This document shows positions 45,101 to 56,000 of a DNA stretch of 64,000 nt, in pieces. Location of the stretch: contig NC_090295.1 of assembly GCF_037392515.1 (NCBI RefSeq), positions 20,104,001-20,168,000 on the forward strand, read 5' to 3'. The position numbers and the translations under genes were made by a program. This DNA is from Haliotis asinina (taxonomy: Eukaryota > Mollusca > Gastropoda > Lepetellida > Haliotidae). Under the pieces are notes generated by a model. The model saw only the letters and a program-made list of their open reading frames with translations, was not told the DNA's origin and did not search any database. Position 1 is the first letter of the stretch, and every line of letters begins with the position of its first letter.

Positions 45101-48100
45101 TGCAGGTACATTACAATGATCTGGAAATAGAGAAATCTAAATTCAAACAATGACATTATTAACATGTACAAAATCCTGTTCATACGACTGGCATGTTAGT
45201 CCAGTAACGGATAGCCCTGCCCCGTTTTTAATGCCACAATTAAAATATTACCGTATAAATCTAGGTACATAATTGCAGCCTATTAAAAACAAATCAAGCC
45301 TGTGCAGATCAGCAATTAGTATCTTAGTTAAGTTCAAAACTAAGATAGTGCATCGTCTGATCACTTAGGTCCTATTCTAATGAAAAATTGTTTCCTGTAT
45401 GTTCAAAAGAAACATTCCTACTATTTCATAAGTTATGGAGATATTATGTTATGTAGAACTTACTTTGTGAGGATGTTTGACATGCACACAGAAACCGAGT
45501 TCCTTGAGGACACGTCGCTCTGCCTTGATAACTTGGTTCTTTATGTTTATATAGTTCTGGTCGAGGATAAGGGGTTGGATGGTCCTGGAACAAATCGCAC
45601 ATCTCACATACTGACCAGTCAGCAGAGGGTCAGTAACAACTCACTGCCTGCACAGTTGGGTCTAATAGCCAGTGGTCTCAGCAGGCTTAATGCTATCAAA
45701 ATGCATGCATGGTACACACCAGTTCTCATCGCATAAACAAAAACATCTGAGCAGTTTAATAGAGACATGTTCAACTCATGGTATAACATCAATCACAAGA
45801 AAGTATATAAATATATGTTTGTAGGTTTTTTTTACAGCCGGCATTTGAATTGGGCATGACACATTTCCATTAGCAAAAGGTGTGTCCCATTCAATATCAA
45901 AGCATTTGAAATAGTCCAATCACTTCAAATGTCAACTGATCTTGTGCACACAGCAGAATGACACTCCATGTACAGAGTGATCAAGTATCAAGGCAAGAAC
46001 AAATAAAATGTGTTAAGGTTCTTTTGTTTAGGCGTGAGACTTGTTTATGTCGCTTTTTGTAATATTTCAGTGATATCAAGACGGCAGATACCAGAAATAG
46101 GCTTCATACACATGGGAATGTATCACAGGTGATACCCACTATGGATTAATGACATCCTTGGTGAATGCAAATGCAAATGGAAGCAGATTTTGGACTTCGC
46201 AAAATAGAAACTACTTCCCAACCAGGCCATGTGTTCTGTTCCAGCCATATAAAAGATGTACCAAGTCCGTTTTTTTCAGTAATCACACTCATCAAATCAA
46301 ACCTTAGCAAGGCAAGTGGGACTTTCTCAAACAAGTGGCATATGCTAAAAAGAACAGGATATTTTTTTTGGTTGTAAATTATGAATGTGAGGAATTTTCA
46401 GCCCATGTTTAACTACTACTCATATCAGCTTCTGGATACATATTCTGCACTGTACTATCTATTTCAATAGCCTCTGAACAATATGGGTCATCCCCTGGCA
46501 ATACTGGAATGACAACTTCTTTCTTCAATATTCATAAATCACAAACATCTTTAAACAAAGCAAGACAAAAAAATCTTTCAAACATAACCATCTCCAAATT
46601 TGCATCAACCTAAAATATATCTGGCCCATATTATGATCCCCATTCAACATCAAAAGGCCCTCTGGGTTAGGACAGTATAGCAGATTTATCAAAGTTGTCT
46701 CCCTTGAAAGATGGGCACTGAAATGTCGGAACAAGCGGCGACTATTTAAGTGTGTGGAACAAATGAGAGTTCAGTTTTACACCACTTTTAGCAATATCCC
46801 AGCAATATCATGGTGGGGGGAGACCAGAAAATGGGCTTCACACATAGTACCCATGTGGGAATCGAACCTGATTTATCTGTGAGACAAACAAATGTTTTAA
46901 CCACTAGGCTACCCCATTGCCCCTCCAACAACTGAGAAGACTATTATCCTGACCATTGTGTTCCAATGTGAACATGACCTTGCACCTCAACAGCTCTCTT
47001 AACTTATCTTCGTGTACACATCATGAAATCTGAGGTCACACTTACAGCTCCCTCTTCTGAAAACTTGTCTGCCTCAAGAACTGTAGTCACAGAATATTAA
47101 TCTTTGCATCTCCTTCACTTCATAGCCATCAGAACTGCAACGTCCCTTGACTCATTCAATTTTCATTGAGGACCCATCTTTTCAGGAAATACAACTTTTA
47201 ACCACCACTACAGTTTTAAGCTGTACACACTGGGCACTGGGAGCATACAACAGTATGCACACTATTATCAATTAACTAATTTGAAATAGTTTCACAGTAT
47301 TCAAAACAGGCCTACTTAATAATGAATTGTGAGATGTAAAAGTGCTACTGTTACATAAATATAATGTCAACTGACAACCCATGGTAAGAATCAATAACTT
47401 GAGTTGTACATTTAATAGTTAAACTGATGTTAACTCATTGAAAGTTAGCATTTCAGATACTTGAACTGGTGTGTACAAAGCCTGAAAGTATTTCTTGGTG
47501 ATTTGCCACATACGTATCGTGGGGCAGCATACTGTAGGTCTCCAAATTTTTGCATAAATATTCATTGAATATGATGATACAAGAACTTATAAGGTACATT
47601 TAAATGTTTTGTTAAATAATAAAGTCTTCCATAAAGAAGACTACTTCTCAATAGAACCAAAGAGCTCATTCCCATACAGGCACATTTAATTCCTGCCAAA
47701 ATCCCAATTTCTCAACTCTCACATATGACATACATAACTACTGAGCAAAAATATCTAGTTTAATGTGTGTTTATGCAAGTATTTGAACTGAAACAAATCA
47801 TTTCAGAGAATCATCTTTGGCAAGCTTGAGCAGGACATAATGCGCCTCATTATGCAATATTCCAGTTTCAAGATAGATCAAACAAATTACAAAATGGTTT
47901 AAAGAGAAGCTGGGAAGACAACCAACAAAGTTCTATCACCTGATCCATTTCGAGGCCTTTGTTGCTGTTACCAATCCTAAACAGGCATCCCCAGAGAGCA
48001 AAATATGGAAATTATCCCCAAAAGCGTGGAGTTAGTAACAAGCATGCTGGCACCTTTTTTTTCACCTATTTACATGTATCCAACAAAATCATGCAAGTTG

Positions 48101-51100
48101 TGAATTCAATATATATCATATATAAAGCTCATCAGAATGTGTCTTTTCTCCTGTATCCTTGACAGTGATAATGGCACAAATTTCATCAGTTTTCTATTAT
48201 TTCCAAGCCCTCAGAAATATGGACATGCAACTTTTAACATGAAATAAATACAATGTCTGCATTATAAACAGGAGCCAAAATCAAGGTAATGTGCTTTTGA
48301 CAGAACAGATAGATCAGCATGTGAAGCAGACGTCTAGTCTTTTTCATGCATTATTTCAAAACCAACTACAAGCTGAGCTTTAAGTGTGATCATCAAAAAA
48401 TCAGCACTTTTGCATACATCCATATTTCACTGTGCTTCATAGCCATATGCCTATATAAAAAAAGAACCAGACAAGACATCGTCTGCTTGATGAATTATCC
48501 CCCTTTGTTTAGTCCTTTCTAGTTCATGACAATCCTGCAGTTGCATCAAAATCACAGTGAGCCATATGCTTCTTGAAAGATTTACTGTCGACATGGAACT
48601 TGAAGTTGAACTTGATATCTGTATGCTTCGATTTTCTCCCTCATTTCCAGCAAAATTCTTTTCAGTTGCTACATCCTCTTCTAATTCATCAAAATAGGCA
48701 AATGCTATTACATAGAATGACATCATGAACTTACAGACAAGAAAAAGACTTATATTCATAAGCGTAATACAGCTTCTGAAACAATTCATGATCAAATTCG
48801 GTGTAACAATCCACAAAGTATCGTGTCTGTTTAGGAATGAAAAATAAACATGATCAAGGCTTCTCATTGAACTTATTCGCCATTTTAATAGTACATGAAT
48901 GAAACAAAAGAAACATTAGTTTCAATTCTTCTATCTTCAATTTAATTTTCCCCATTACATTCTTGATAAGTTTGCAGCTTTGTCTACAACATCGTAAATA
49001 TTTGCCACAAGTACCACCCCTTCATAACTTGCTGAGACCACTGGTAACAATATGACCATACAAACCAGGTTTACAATAAGTGGCTGGGAGGTTGTCAGGT
49101 GAGTCACATGAGAGACTCGTGTGATCACCAGATTGTTCCACATGCCATTCACGAAGGCTTCCATCAACTGTGCAGGCAGTGAAAGAAAAAATAATACAAG
49201 TTAATAAAATTACAATTAACAACAAGGTAAACATTTACATTAGTTGTGAAAACATTTAATCTGGCTCAGACAATGGATGGTCGCAGATTTGCAAAAACAT
49301 TTTGCGCCTAAGCAAAACATATTTCTTATCTGATATTATCAACAGGACCTTTGTATCTGGTTTACATAATTCTTTAATTATTGTGTATTTTATGCTAACA
49401 AACATATTTTAGAGAAAGAACATTGTGTCCTTATGTACTTATATGATACAGTATTTCTAAGCAAGCAAGTGAACAATCTTGCAGTCTCATATTCTGACAA
49501 TTTCTGCTATACGTTTGTGGGATATTCTTTGTCGTGACTATAGTTGAAAGTTAACTTCCGAACATTATTAAGGACTAACAGTGATCTGAAACTATCTTAC
49601 AAGACACAGATGTGAAAACAATATAATACTATCAATATGTGCAGGTACTATAATAAAAATTCAAAATTGAAAAAAAAACCCAAAAACATATTAGCCTTGT
49701 TTTGAGCACACTTATTCTGCCTTGGCTGATTATAATTTCACACATGAATTTAACTATCCATAAAAAGTCGGCTGTGAATACATTATTGAACCTGGAATCC
49801 CATCAAGAACAACTGCAGATGAGTATCTGTGAGACACAACAGATGTCTTACTTTCTACAAGCCTGAAAAAGTATTTAGTATCATATCCAGTTAATTATCG
49901 TGATAACACATTCATTTTGAAACAATATAACGACAAATAATGCTACTCAGGGGTAGAAAAATCCCATCGCCCGAAGCCCAGGACAATTTAGATTTCATTT
50001 CGGGCAATCAAGTAATGACATCTTACTTGTCCGTGGACTAATACACAGTTTCCACTTGGGGTTTAGACCATCAAATATACTTCAAATCTAACCAAAATGT
50101 AGCGAATAAATTTTGGAAAAATAATAAAGTAAAGTTATCTCTTTGCTATTTATCACTCTTCATTACGTAATGAAATCACGACAAGTGGAAAATTAGTCAG
50201 GACAAGTTACTTTCTTAAAGACACCTGTAATGTGGCAAGCGGCTTTTAAACTTGAACCCCTGCTACTTCACTGTGAGCTGACAGGAAATTGTGGCATAGG
50301 TCAGAGCCTTGTCTCAAAAGATAAAAATTTAAGGAGATCTCACATTTACCTCAGCAACTAAGTAGAAAATCAATCTCAGAATGACTCATCATGTGCATTT
50401 CCATTTTCAAAATGGATTTGAAGTGTAAGACACTATAAGTCCTATAATAAAAGTGCCCCCACCAAAATTTATTTTAATCCAGCCAACCTGTCACACAAGA
50501 ACACAATGAACCAGTACCCAAACTTAGAATTTCATGTACAACTTTACAATATGTTCACAGATGTCTTAGTCCATCATGTGTGTATCCTAAACGTTTAATG
50601 AACAGTGCTTCATGTCGACATCTTTCAAAAAAACCCAAAAAAACTGCAGCATATCTCAGGGCTCCAGATAATTTTTCAACATGAGTACCTGTGCCTTATT
50701 TTTTCAATAGAGGAGTACTGAGATATATGCACCATTGCTACTCTTGTGTAAACAGGTCAGTAAACAATAAAGCAATACTTTTTCTGATAAATATGTCTGT
50801 AAATGATTCTTAGACGGTACACCATTACTGTGGTGCGCATCTGCTACGTTTTCTGATTTTTCTCCTACCATATCCGTGTACATATCTGTACATACGCTGA
50901 TACTTCCCTTATCTGGAGCCCTGATACCTTCCTAAAAATAACACCTCAATTTACATTTTTAATGATTTTAGTAAAAATGCTTGCAGCCATAATACCAATG
51001 ATATTCCGGTTAGAGAACATATTGTAAATTTGCTCTGAATTTCTTGACTTGATCACAAGTTGGTACATACCTGCCACTTCGAACTTGTTTGATGTGATGG

Positions 51101-52078
51101 AAAACGTTGATCACATCCCTTATTCTCCGTGGAGACTCTTCAATTTTGGATGCCAGGTTGACACATGCCATAGCTACAACCTGGAGAAAATTAACACCAT
51201 CAGTATTCACTCAAACAGCTATGACCACAAAAACCTCCATCTGATGGATGCCTTGCACTTGTAATGTTGAACGCTGTCTTTATATGACATTCATATGGTA
51301 AGACTACAGAATACCGGTAAGGGTTCCTCTCGTTCCCCCATACCAAATAATACTTATTAACTGACGTATACTAGAATTCTTCACAAAATCTACCTCAACA
51401 ATTACTAGAGAAGTCCCAATAATAACAAAAACACCTTCAAATTAGGTACAGTATATAGTTTTCAACTACTTAGTTTTACCTCTGTTAATTGAGAAGAAAG
51501 ATTATAGGGGAACGGAAGGAACTAATTCCTGGATATCTTCTGCTGTCTTTGACTGGTAAGTATCCAGTATTCTGTAAGTGTACCCACAAAATGACTAACC
51601 CCGGGACAACTTGATCAAAACTCCGGACATTATAAACAAATTTTACGGGGTAATTTGACTTGTACGCTGTTGAAAACAATATAGTCTCTTACCTCCATGT
51701 TGTGTTTTACGAAAGATTTCGAATAGTAAAATCGCTGGAACAGAACTTGCCCAGTGGCCATGGCGACCTACAACGAAAGCAAAGAATCTAAGCCACAAAC
51801 AAATTATACACAGAATGCTCAACGATAAACAACACTAAGATTATTTGAAAGACAAAATGGCCGCCATGACTAACCTGTGGAAGTTTGAGTAGGATCCCCG
51901 ACGTCTGAATAAGCTCACATCCCAATATTCGGAGATCTGTTTCGGTTTCAAAATCAAGGCCATCTTGCATGGAAGGTGTCTCTGACAATTTCTCGCTCTG
52001 AACAAGAACATTGTCTAAAGTTAAAATAACTTTACTGAAGTCACGAACAGTCAAAGGATTCACCACGCTGTCCGCCAT
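41821..52078 (-). CDS. CCNL1: Cyclin L (complete, 11 coding exons)
   Basis: A nuclear-speckle cyclin that partners CDK11 and related kinases in transcription and pre-mRNA splicing. Eleven minus-strand exons with GT-AG borders join in frame to 469 residues: 51875-52078, 51693-51767, 51071-51180, 45464-45584, 45056-45120, 43715-43814, 43310-43414, 43079-43199, 42841-42928, 42254-42346 and 41821-42148. Diagnostic blocks are [78 protein letters not shown] and [16 protein letters not shown], covering both cyclin boxes (about residues 35-260). The linker (EAKLKAKGL) leads into an RS/RK-rich tail from about residue 330, as in vertebrate cyclin L1 and L2, which are near 520 residues. Here the RS tail is shorter. 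L1 versus L2 cannot be assigned; invertebrates usually have one gene. Confidence 0.97.
42254..42346 (-). CDS. CCNL1: Cyclin L exon 10
   Basis: Encodes [20 protein letters not shown] then [11 protein letters not shown]: the start of the RS domain. Donor aag|gtaatg. Confidence 0.88.
42841..42928 (-). CDS. CCNL1: Cyclin L exon 9
   Basis: [20 protein letters not shown] then EEDHHSDG. Acceptor ctttttcag, donor aag|gtgggt. The RKVKLEE run resembles the conserved sumoylation-type KxE site of cyclin L linkers. Confidence 0.85.
43079..43199 (-). CDS. CCNL1: Cyclin L exon 8
   Basis: [20 protein letters not shown] to STSRQ. The donor is placed at cagA|gtaagg because only this choice keeps the frame into exon 9; a nearby GT at 43073 would break it. 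Confidence 0.88.
43310..43414 (-). CDS. CCNL1: Cyclin L exon 7
   Basis: [20 protein letters not shown] to LYSRPK; 35 codons, phase 0 at both ends. Confidence 0.93.
43715..43814 (-). CDS. CCNL1: Cyclin L exon 6
   Basis: [20 protein letters not shown] to AARQLQ, second cyclin box. Donor cag|gtgaga. Confidence 0.94.
43815..45055 (-). other. Cyclin L intron 5
   Basis: 1.24-kb intron. Overlapping plus-strand frames at 44229-44502 show no domain and are taken as chance. Confidence 0.6.
45056..45120 (-). CDS. CCNL1: Cyclin L exon 5
   Basis: [20 protein letters not shown] then AW; acceptor tttccag, donor atg|gtaagt, ends in phase 2. Confidence 0.93.
45464..45584 (-). CDS. CCNL1: Cyclin L exon 4
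   Basis: [20 protein letters not shown] to HVKHPHK, starting with the last base of the split Arg codon. The donor is aaa|gtaagt. The intron before it (45585-51070) is the longest in the gene at 5.5 kb. Confidence 0.95.
46050..46145 (-). repeat. Family B SINE, body fragment
   Basis: 'taatatttcagtgatatcaag' and 'ccagaaataggcttcatacac' follow the reverse body of family B; the tRNA head is not recognisable. Confidence 0.5.
46768..46926 (-). repeat. tRNA-derived SINE (family B) with target duplication
   Basis: Full reverse copy ending with the A-box complement 'ttaaccactaggctacccc'. It is flanked by aacaaatgaga (46758-46768) and aacaactgaga (46927-46937), an 11-bp duplication with one mismatch. 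Lies in cyclin L intron 3. Confidence 0.85.
49948..50262. mobile_element. hAT-like MITE in cyclin L intron 3
   Basis: Ends CAGGGGT at the left and ACCCCTG at the right; further inverted matching (ttacttgtcc near 50028 with ggacaagtta near 50200). About 315 bp. An 8-bp duplication is not clean. Confidence 0.55.
50657..50923. mobile_element. hAT-like MITE with 15-bp perfect ends
   Basis: CAGGGCTCCAGATAA (50657-50671) and TTATCTGGAGCCCTG (50909-50923) are exact inverted repeats around 237 bp. No coding frame. Lies in cyclin L intron 3. Confidence 0.75.
51071..51180 (-). CDS. CCNL1: Cyclin L exon 3
   Basis: [15 protein letters not shown] to QVRSGR. Acceptor ctccag, donor cag|gtatgt. Ends after two bases of an Arg codon. 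Confidence 0.95.
51693..51767 (-). CDS. CCNL1: Cyclin L exon 2
   Basis: Residues 69-93, [20 protein letters not shown] to KHNME; 25 codons, phase 0 at both ends. The donor is gag|gtaaga. Confidence 0.95.
51875..52078 (-). CDS. CCNL1: Cyclin L exon 1
   Basis: Residues 1-68, from [10 protein letters not shown] to GILLKLPQ. The donor is cag|gttagt; the ATG is the first in frame and opens a conserved N-terminus. Confidence 0.95.
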
Positions 52079-52639
52079 GTTCCTTCGTGATGTTGACGCA
52101 CTACATACCTCCGCAGATTTTTCACTGTGACACGCTTAAGGTGTTCTCAAGAAACAGTGTGTACGAGAGCACAACAGGACTGTAACAATATTTTGCACAG
52201 ACAGTCGTAATTACTGTGGTAAATTGCATATAATTGTGAAATTATTTAACACAAACTATTGAACTATATTCTTAAACGAAACAACCATGTTCGTTCAGTG
52301 GGTAAACAGTCCTGGACAAACTGAAACCGGTTTGAGAAACAAGGCGAACAGTAAGCTAATACACCCTAAATGCGTAATAGAATAGTCGAAAAAGACCACT
52401 GGCGCGGTCTATTATTATCAAAAGGGTAATATAAATGTATTATTCCCAACTGGTTTCGGTGTCAGTTTTCCAGTTTCACAATCAAACACTGTTCATTTCC
52501 TGTTTATAGTGTGTCAACGTGTAGATTACACATGAAATGACTGTTCTTTGATTAGTTAATCATTCAGCTAATAACCCATATTAGCTAAAGACACCGCTGT
52601 TGAGAGACATATACACTTGTTGGGCTTTCTCCAGCCAAA
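52079..52639. promoter_or_regulatory. Shared divergent promoter region of cyclin L and SDF4
   Basis: 561 bp separates the two start codons, which face away from each other. Two housekeeping genes this close and divergent normally share a promoter. No clear TATA box for either gene; the region is AT-rich rather than a CpG island. A first non-coding exon for either gene cannot be excluded. Confidence 0.6.
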
Positions 52640-53025
52640 ATGGATCCCTGTGCATGGATTTGTTGTATCTGTTTATGTTTATGGTGTGTAAGTTTTGGAA
52701 ATGGACTTCCAGTGAACCCAAAGGTTCGGAATCCGGCAGACGATGCTAAAGCAGATAATGCAATTGATTCAGACAATTTGAAACCACTCGAAAACGACCA
52801 GAGTAAAGAAAATGCTCTAAAGTTCGAACCTTTGAAAGACATACGCAAAGACGAAAATCTATCCTTGGATAAGCTCAAACCAGTCGACCATATCGATGCA
52901 GTAAAGATGGAACAAGATGGACATATCAACAAAGAGTATCATAAAGAACTATTTTTAGGCAATCACGAGGAGTTTGAAAAGGATGGAGAAGACTCGACGG
53001 CAAAACTGTTGGATATCTTCACGAG
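52640..53025 (+). CDS. SDF4: SDF4 exon 1
   Basis: Residues 1-128: signal peptide, an acidic Lys-rich region and the conserved VKMEQDGHINKEYHKELFLG. Donor gag|gtaaca. The ATG starts the signal peptide. Confidence 0.92.
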
Positions 53026-56000
53026 GTAACAGGCTTTCAATTGCAGCGTCTCCACATGACAGCTTGTTTGTCGTTAGAGTAATAGAAATAAACAATGCTG
53101 AGTGAGATGGTGTGGGCACAGGTACTACACTACAGATGTGTACCCAGGTAGTTTTTGTATTAAAAATTTACCCTGATCACAGTCAAGCTACAGAAATGTA
53201 TCTGTATACTAAATGGCCGAGAAGTCCATGTTTCCCATGAGTCCTGACAATGCAGGTAGATGGTGTTTTCGGGAGCACCTCTAGAATACAGCACCACAAG
53301 GTCTTGTGACTGTGACGACCTAACCCTAACCCTAACCCTTATCACCTACTATTATGTAAAAGTGCATTATGACATGTACTTAAAGTTTATGGTGTTGTAT
53401 TATGTAGGTAGACCAATTTTCCTGTTAGTATCCTATGCCTGACATGGTGTTCCTTTCCCTGAACTACGATATACCCCAGTACTTCAGTCTTGATGAGTTG
53501 AGATGTGCGAGAGGTACAATGTCAGTACCCAGGACCCTTGGAACTTCACGATAGTTCCTCCACAGCAACCCAAAGATGATGATCTTCATATGATAGCTAC
53601 ATTAACACTGTGTTGCTGGTCAACCCACTCTATGATCACTGTATAAAACTTCAGCTGTGAAGCTTCAGTCATAAGCCAAATTGCTGAATCTTCAAAAAAT
53701 TCTGTGACAGGTCCTAGTGATCAAAACTACAAGAGTGGGGCACACCAGTTTGCCTCTCATGAGCATTGCTATACCTGAACCCCCTGAACCCGTGAAGGTC
53801 CGGGGTATAATATGCCTTCAGCAACTCATGCTTGCCATAAAAGGCGACAATGCTTGTTGTAAGAGGCGACTAACGGGATCTGGTGGTCAGGCTTGCTGAC
53901 TTGGTTGGGACATGTCATCGGTTCCCAATTGCGCAGATCGATGCTCATGTTATTGATCACTGGATTGTCTGGTCTAGATTTGATTATTTACAGACCGCCG
54001 CCATATAGTTGGAATATTGTTGAGTGCGGTGTAAAACTAAACTCACTCACTCCCCCAAATGTTTTGTGTTGTTTCTAGAGTGGATTCTGACAAAGATGAG
54101 CACTTGAGTGAGGCCGAAATGGAGGCATGGATTATGCAGAAGATGGAAGAACATTTTGATGAAGCTCTGCAGGAAAATGATGAAGTGTTCAAACATCTTG
54201 ACCCAGATGAGAATGGTAAGTGAGAGAAACAAGAAAATGGAGATCAGTTACATGTGGTGGCACATGGTCCTGTACACAGAGCTCAGATCACAAATCAAGT
54301 GAAGTCAATCAATGTAAGGTGCAGAGAGCTCTCGGATGGGTGGCCATGTTTGGCAGCTTGAGTCCTGAGCATTTCTTGGACTTCAGCCCTGCCCCACGAC
54401 GGAGCACATAAGACATGCGGTTTCTCCCTAGGCAAATGAGTTTGTTCAAAATTGCCTCTGTTCACCCAGCAGGGAATGGGCACGAGCTGGGATAAAGTCA
54501 CATGACTGTAACCCTGTAGTGTCTGACAGGCAGCTTTGGTTATCCAGGGTTATAATAATCAGATTGTTTCGGTGGTGCAAGCATGTGTTGCGCATGGAGC
54601 AATCGGAATGACAAATGTGACTAATACATCACAGGAGGCTAGGGTGTATTTGAAAAAGGAAATCTTTACACTATGTTCCTTTCGCAAATCAACACTTTGA
54701 AATAATTTTGAAATATTTTTCAAATGCAATCTGTGCTAAATTTTTCTTTATAATGGGCACAGTGGGTGGTGCTGTAGCCTAGTGGTTAAAGCTTTAGCAT
54801 GTCATGTGAAGGACATTTGTGATGACACCCCACCCCCCTACCCCACAATGATATTGCAAGAGTTTGCTACTCACTCACTCATATAACTCATGTAACATTA
54901 TTAAGTAAATCCACAGAACTATTAGAATGAGTCAGTTATGTTGCAGTCAAGGGATTGTGTATCATTCATGTGGCGTAATGTCATGTTTTGTCCTAAAGTG
55001 GTATATGTATTAGCATTGTACCATGCTCAGAGTCAGACTGCGCCCCGTTTGATCTCAGCTGATTCTGGTAAATGTTGCATATTTGCCTGACTTTGCCACT
55101 GATAACTCGTTCAATTCCTCTAACACAATAGATTTAGTTTCCATTATATCGACAGTTTGTGACAGAGCTATGCCTTCAACAATTCATCGATCAATCATCA
55201 CCAACCAGGTTGTGGTGTATTTGGACCAAGTTATAGTATTAAAATGAACTATAACTGACAGATGCTGTAAATCAATAGATTAATGTGAGTTTTATGAAAT
55301 ATGGTGTAATGTTGCAAAGCAGTTCAAAATGAAGTCAACAGCACACTGAAGCACTGACGTGGCTAATGATAGTGGAGCAGTTGCAGTATGCTGCTCTGTG
55401 GTGTTATGATGCAGTGCAAATTACATAGGTAATTGTTGCTGTTGCTGGTGTCTGCATCATCACCACTGCTGCCATCAAAATAATTAATACCACTATTGTC
55501 ATCATAATAATTACCAGTACCACTGCTATTATCATTTTCATAATTACCACCTCAGTTATTATCATTATGATAATTATCACCACTACTATTATCATTTTCA
55601 TAATTACCTTTATCACCACCACTGTGATCATAACAATAATTACCACCATTATCACTAATAAAATTTATGATTATCATCACCACTGTTATCATTATGATAG
55701 TTACCATCACCTCTGTTATCTTATAATTACCACCACCTCTGTTATCCTGATAATTACCACTACCACCATTATCATTATGATAATTACCACTACCACTGTT
55801 TTCATTATGATAGTTTCCACCATCCTCATCGCCTCTATTATTATTGTAATAATTACCTCTGCCACTATTATCATTATGATAATTACCACCACTATTGTCA
55901 AAATCATTACCACTTCCAGTGTTGTCATTATGAAAATTTCCACCATCCTCGTCACCCCAATTGTCATTATATTAATTACCACCACCATTGTCATAATAAT

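Larger units (their letters stand above)
45585..51070 (-). other. Cyclin L intron 3 and its contents
   Basis: 5.5-kb intron with two family B SINE pieces (46050-46145 and 46768-46926) and two hAT-like MITEs (49948 and 50657). A 138-codon minus-strand frame at 48451-48867 has an acidic, Ser-rich middle but no recognised domain. The rest is AT-rich with nothing seen. Confidence 0.7.
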
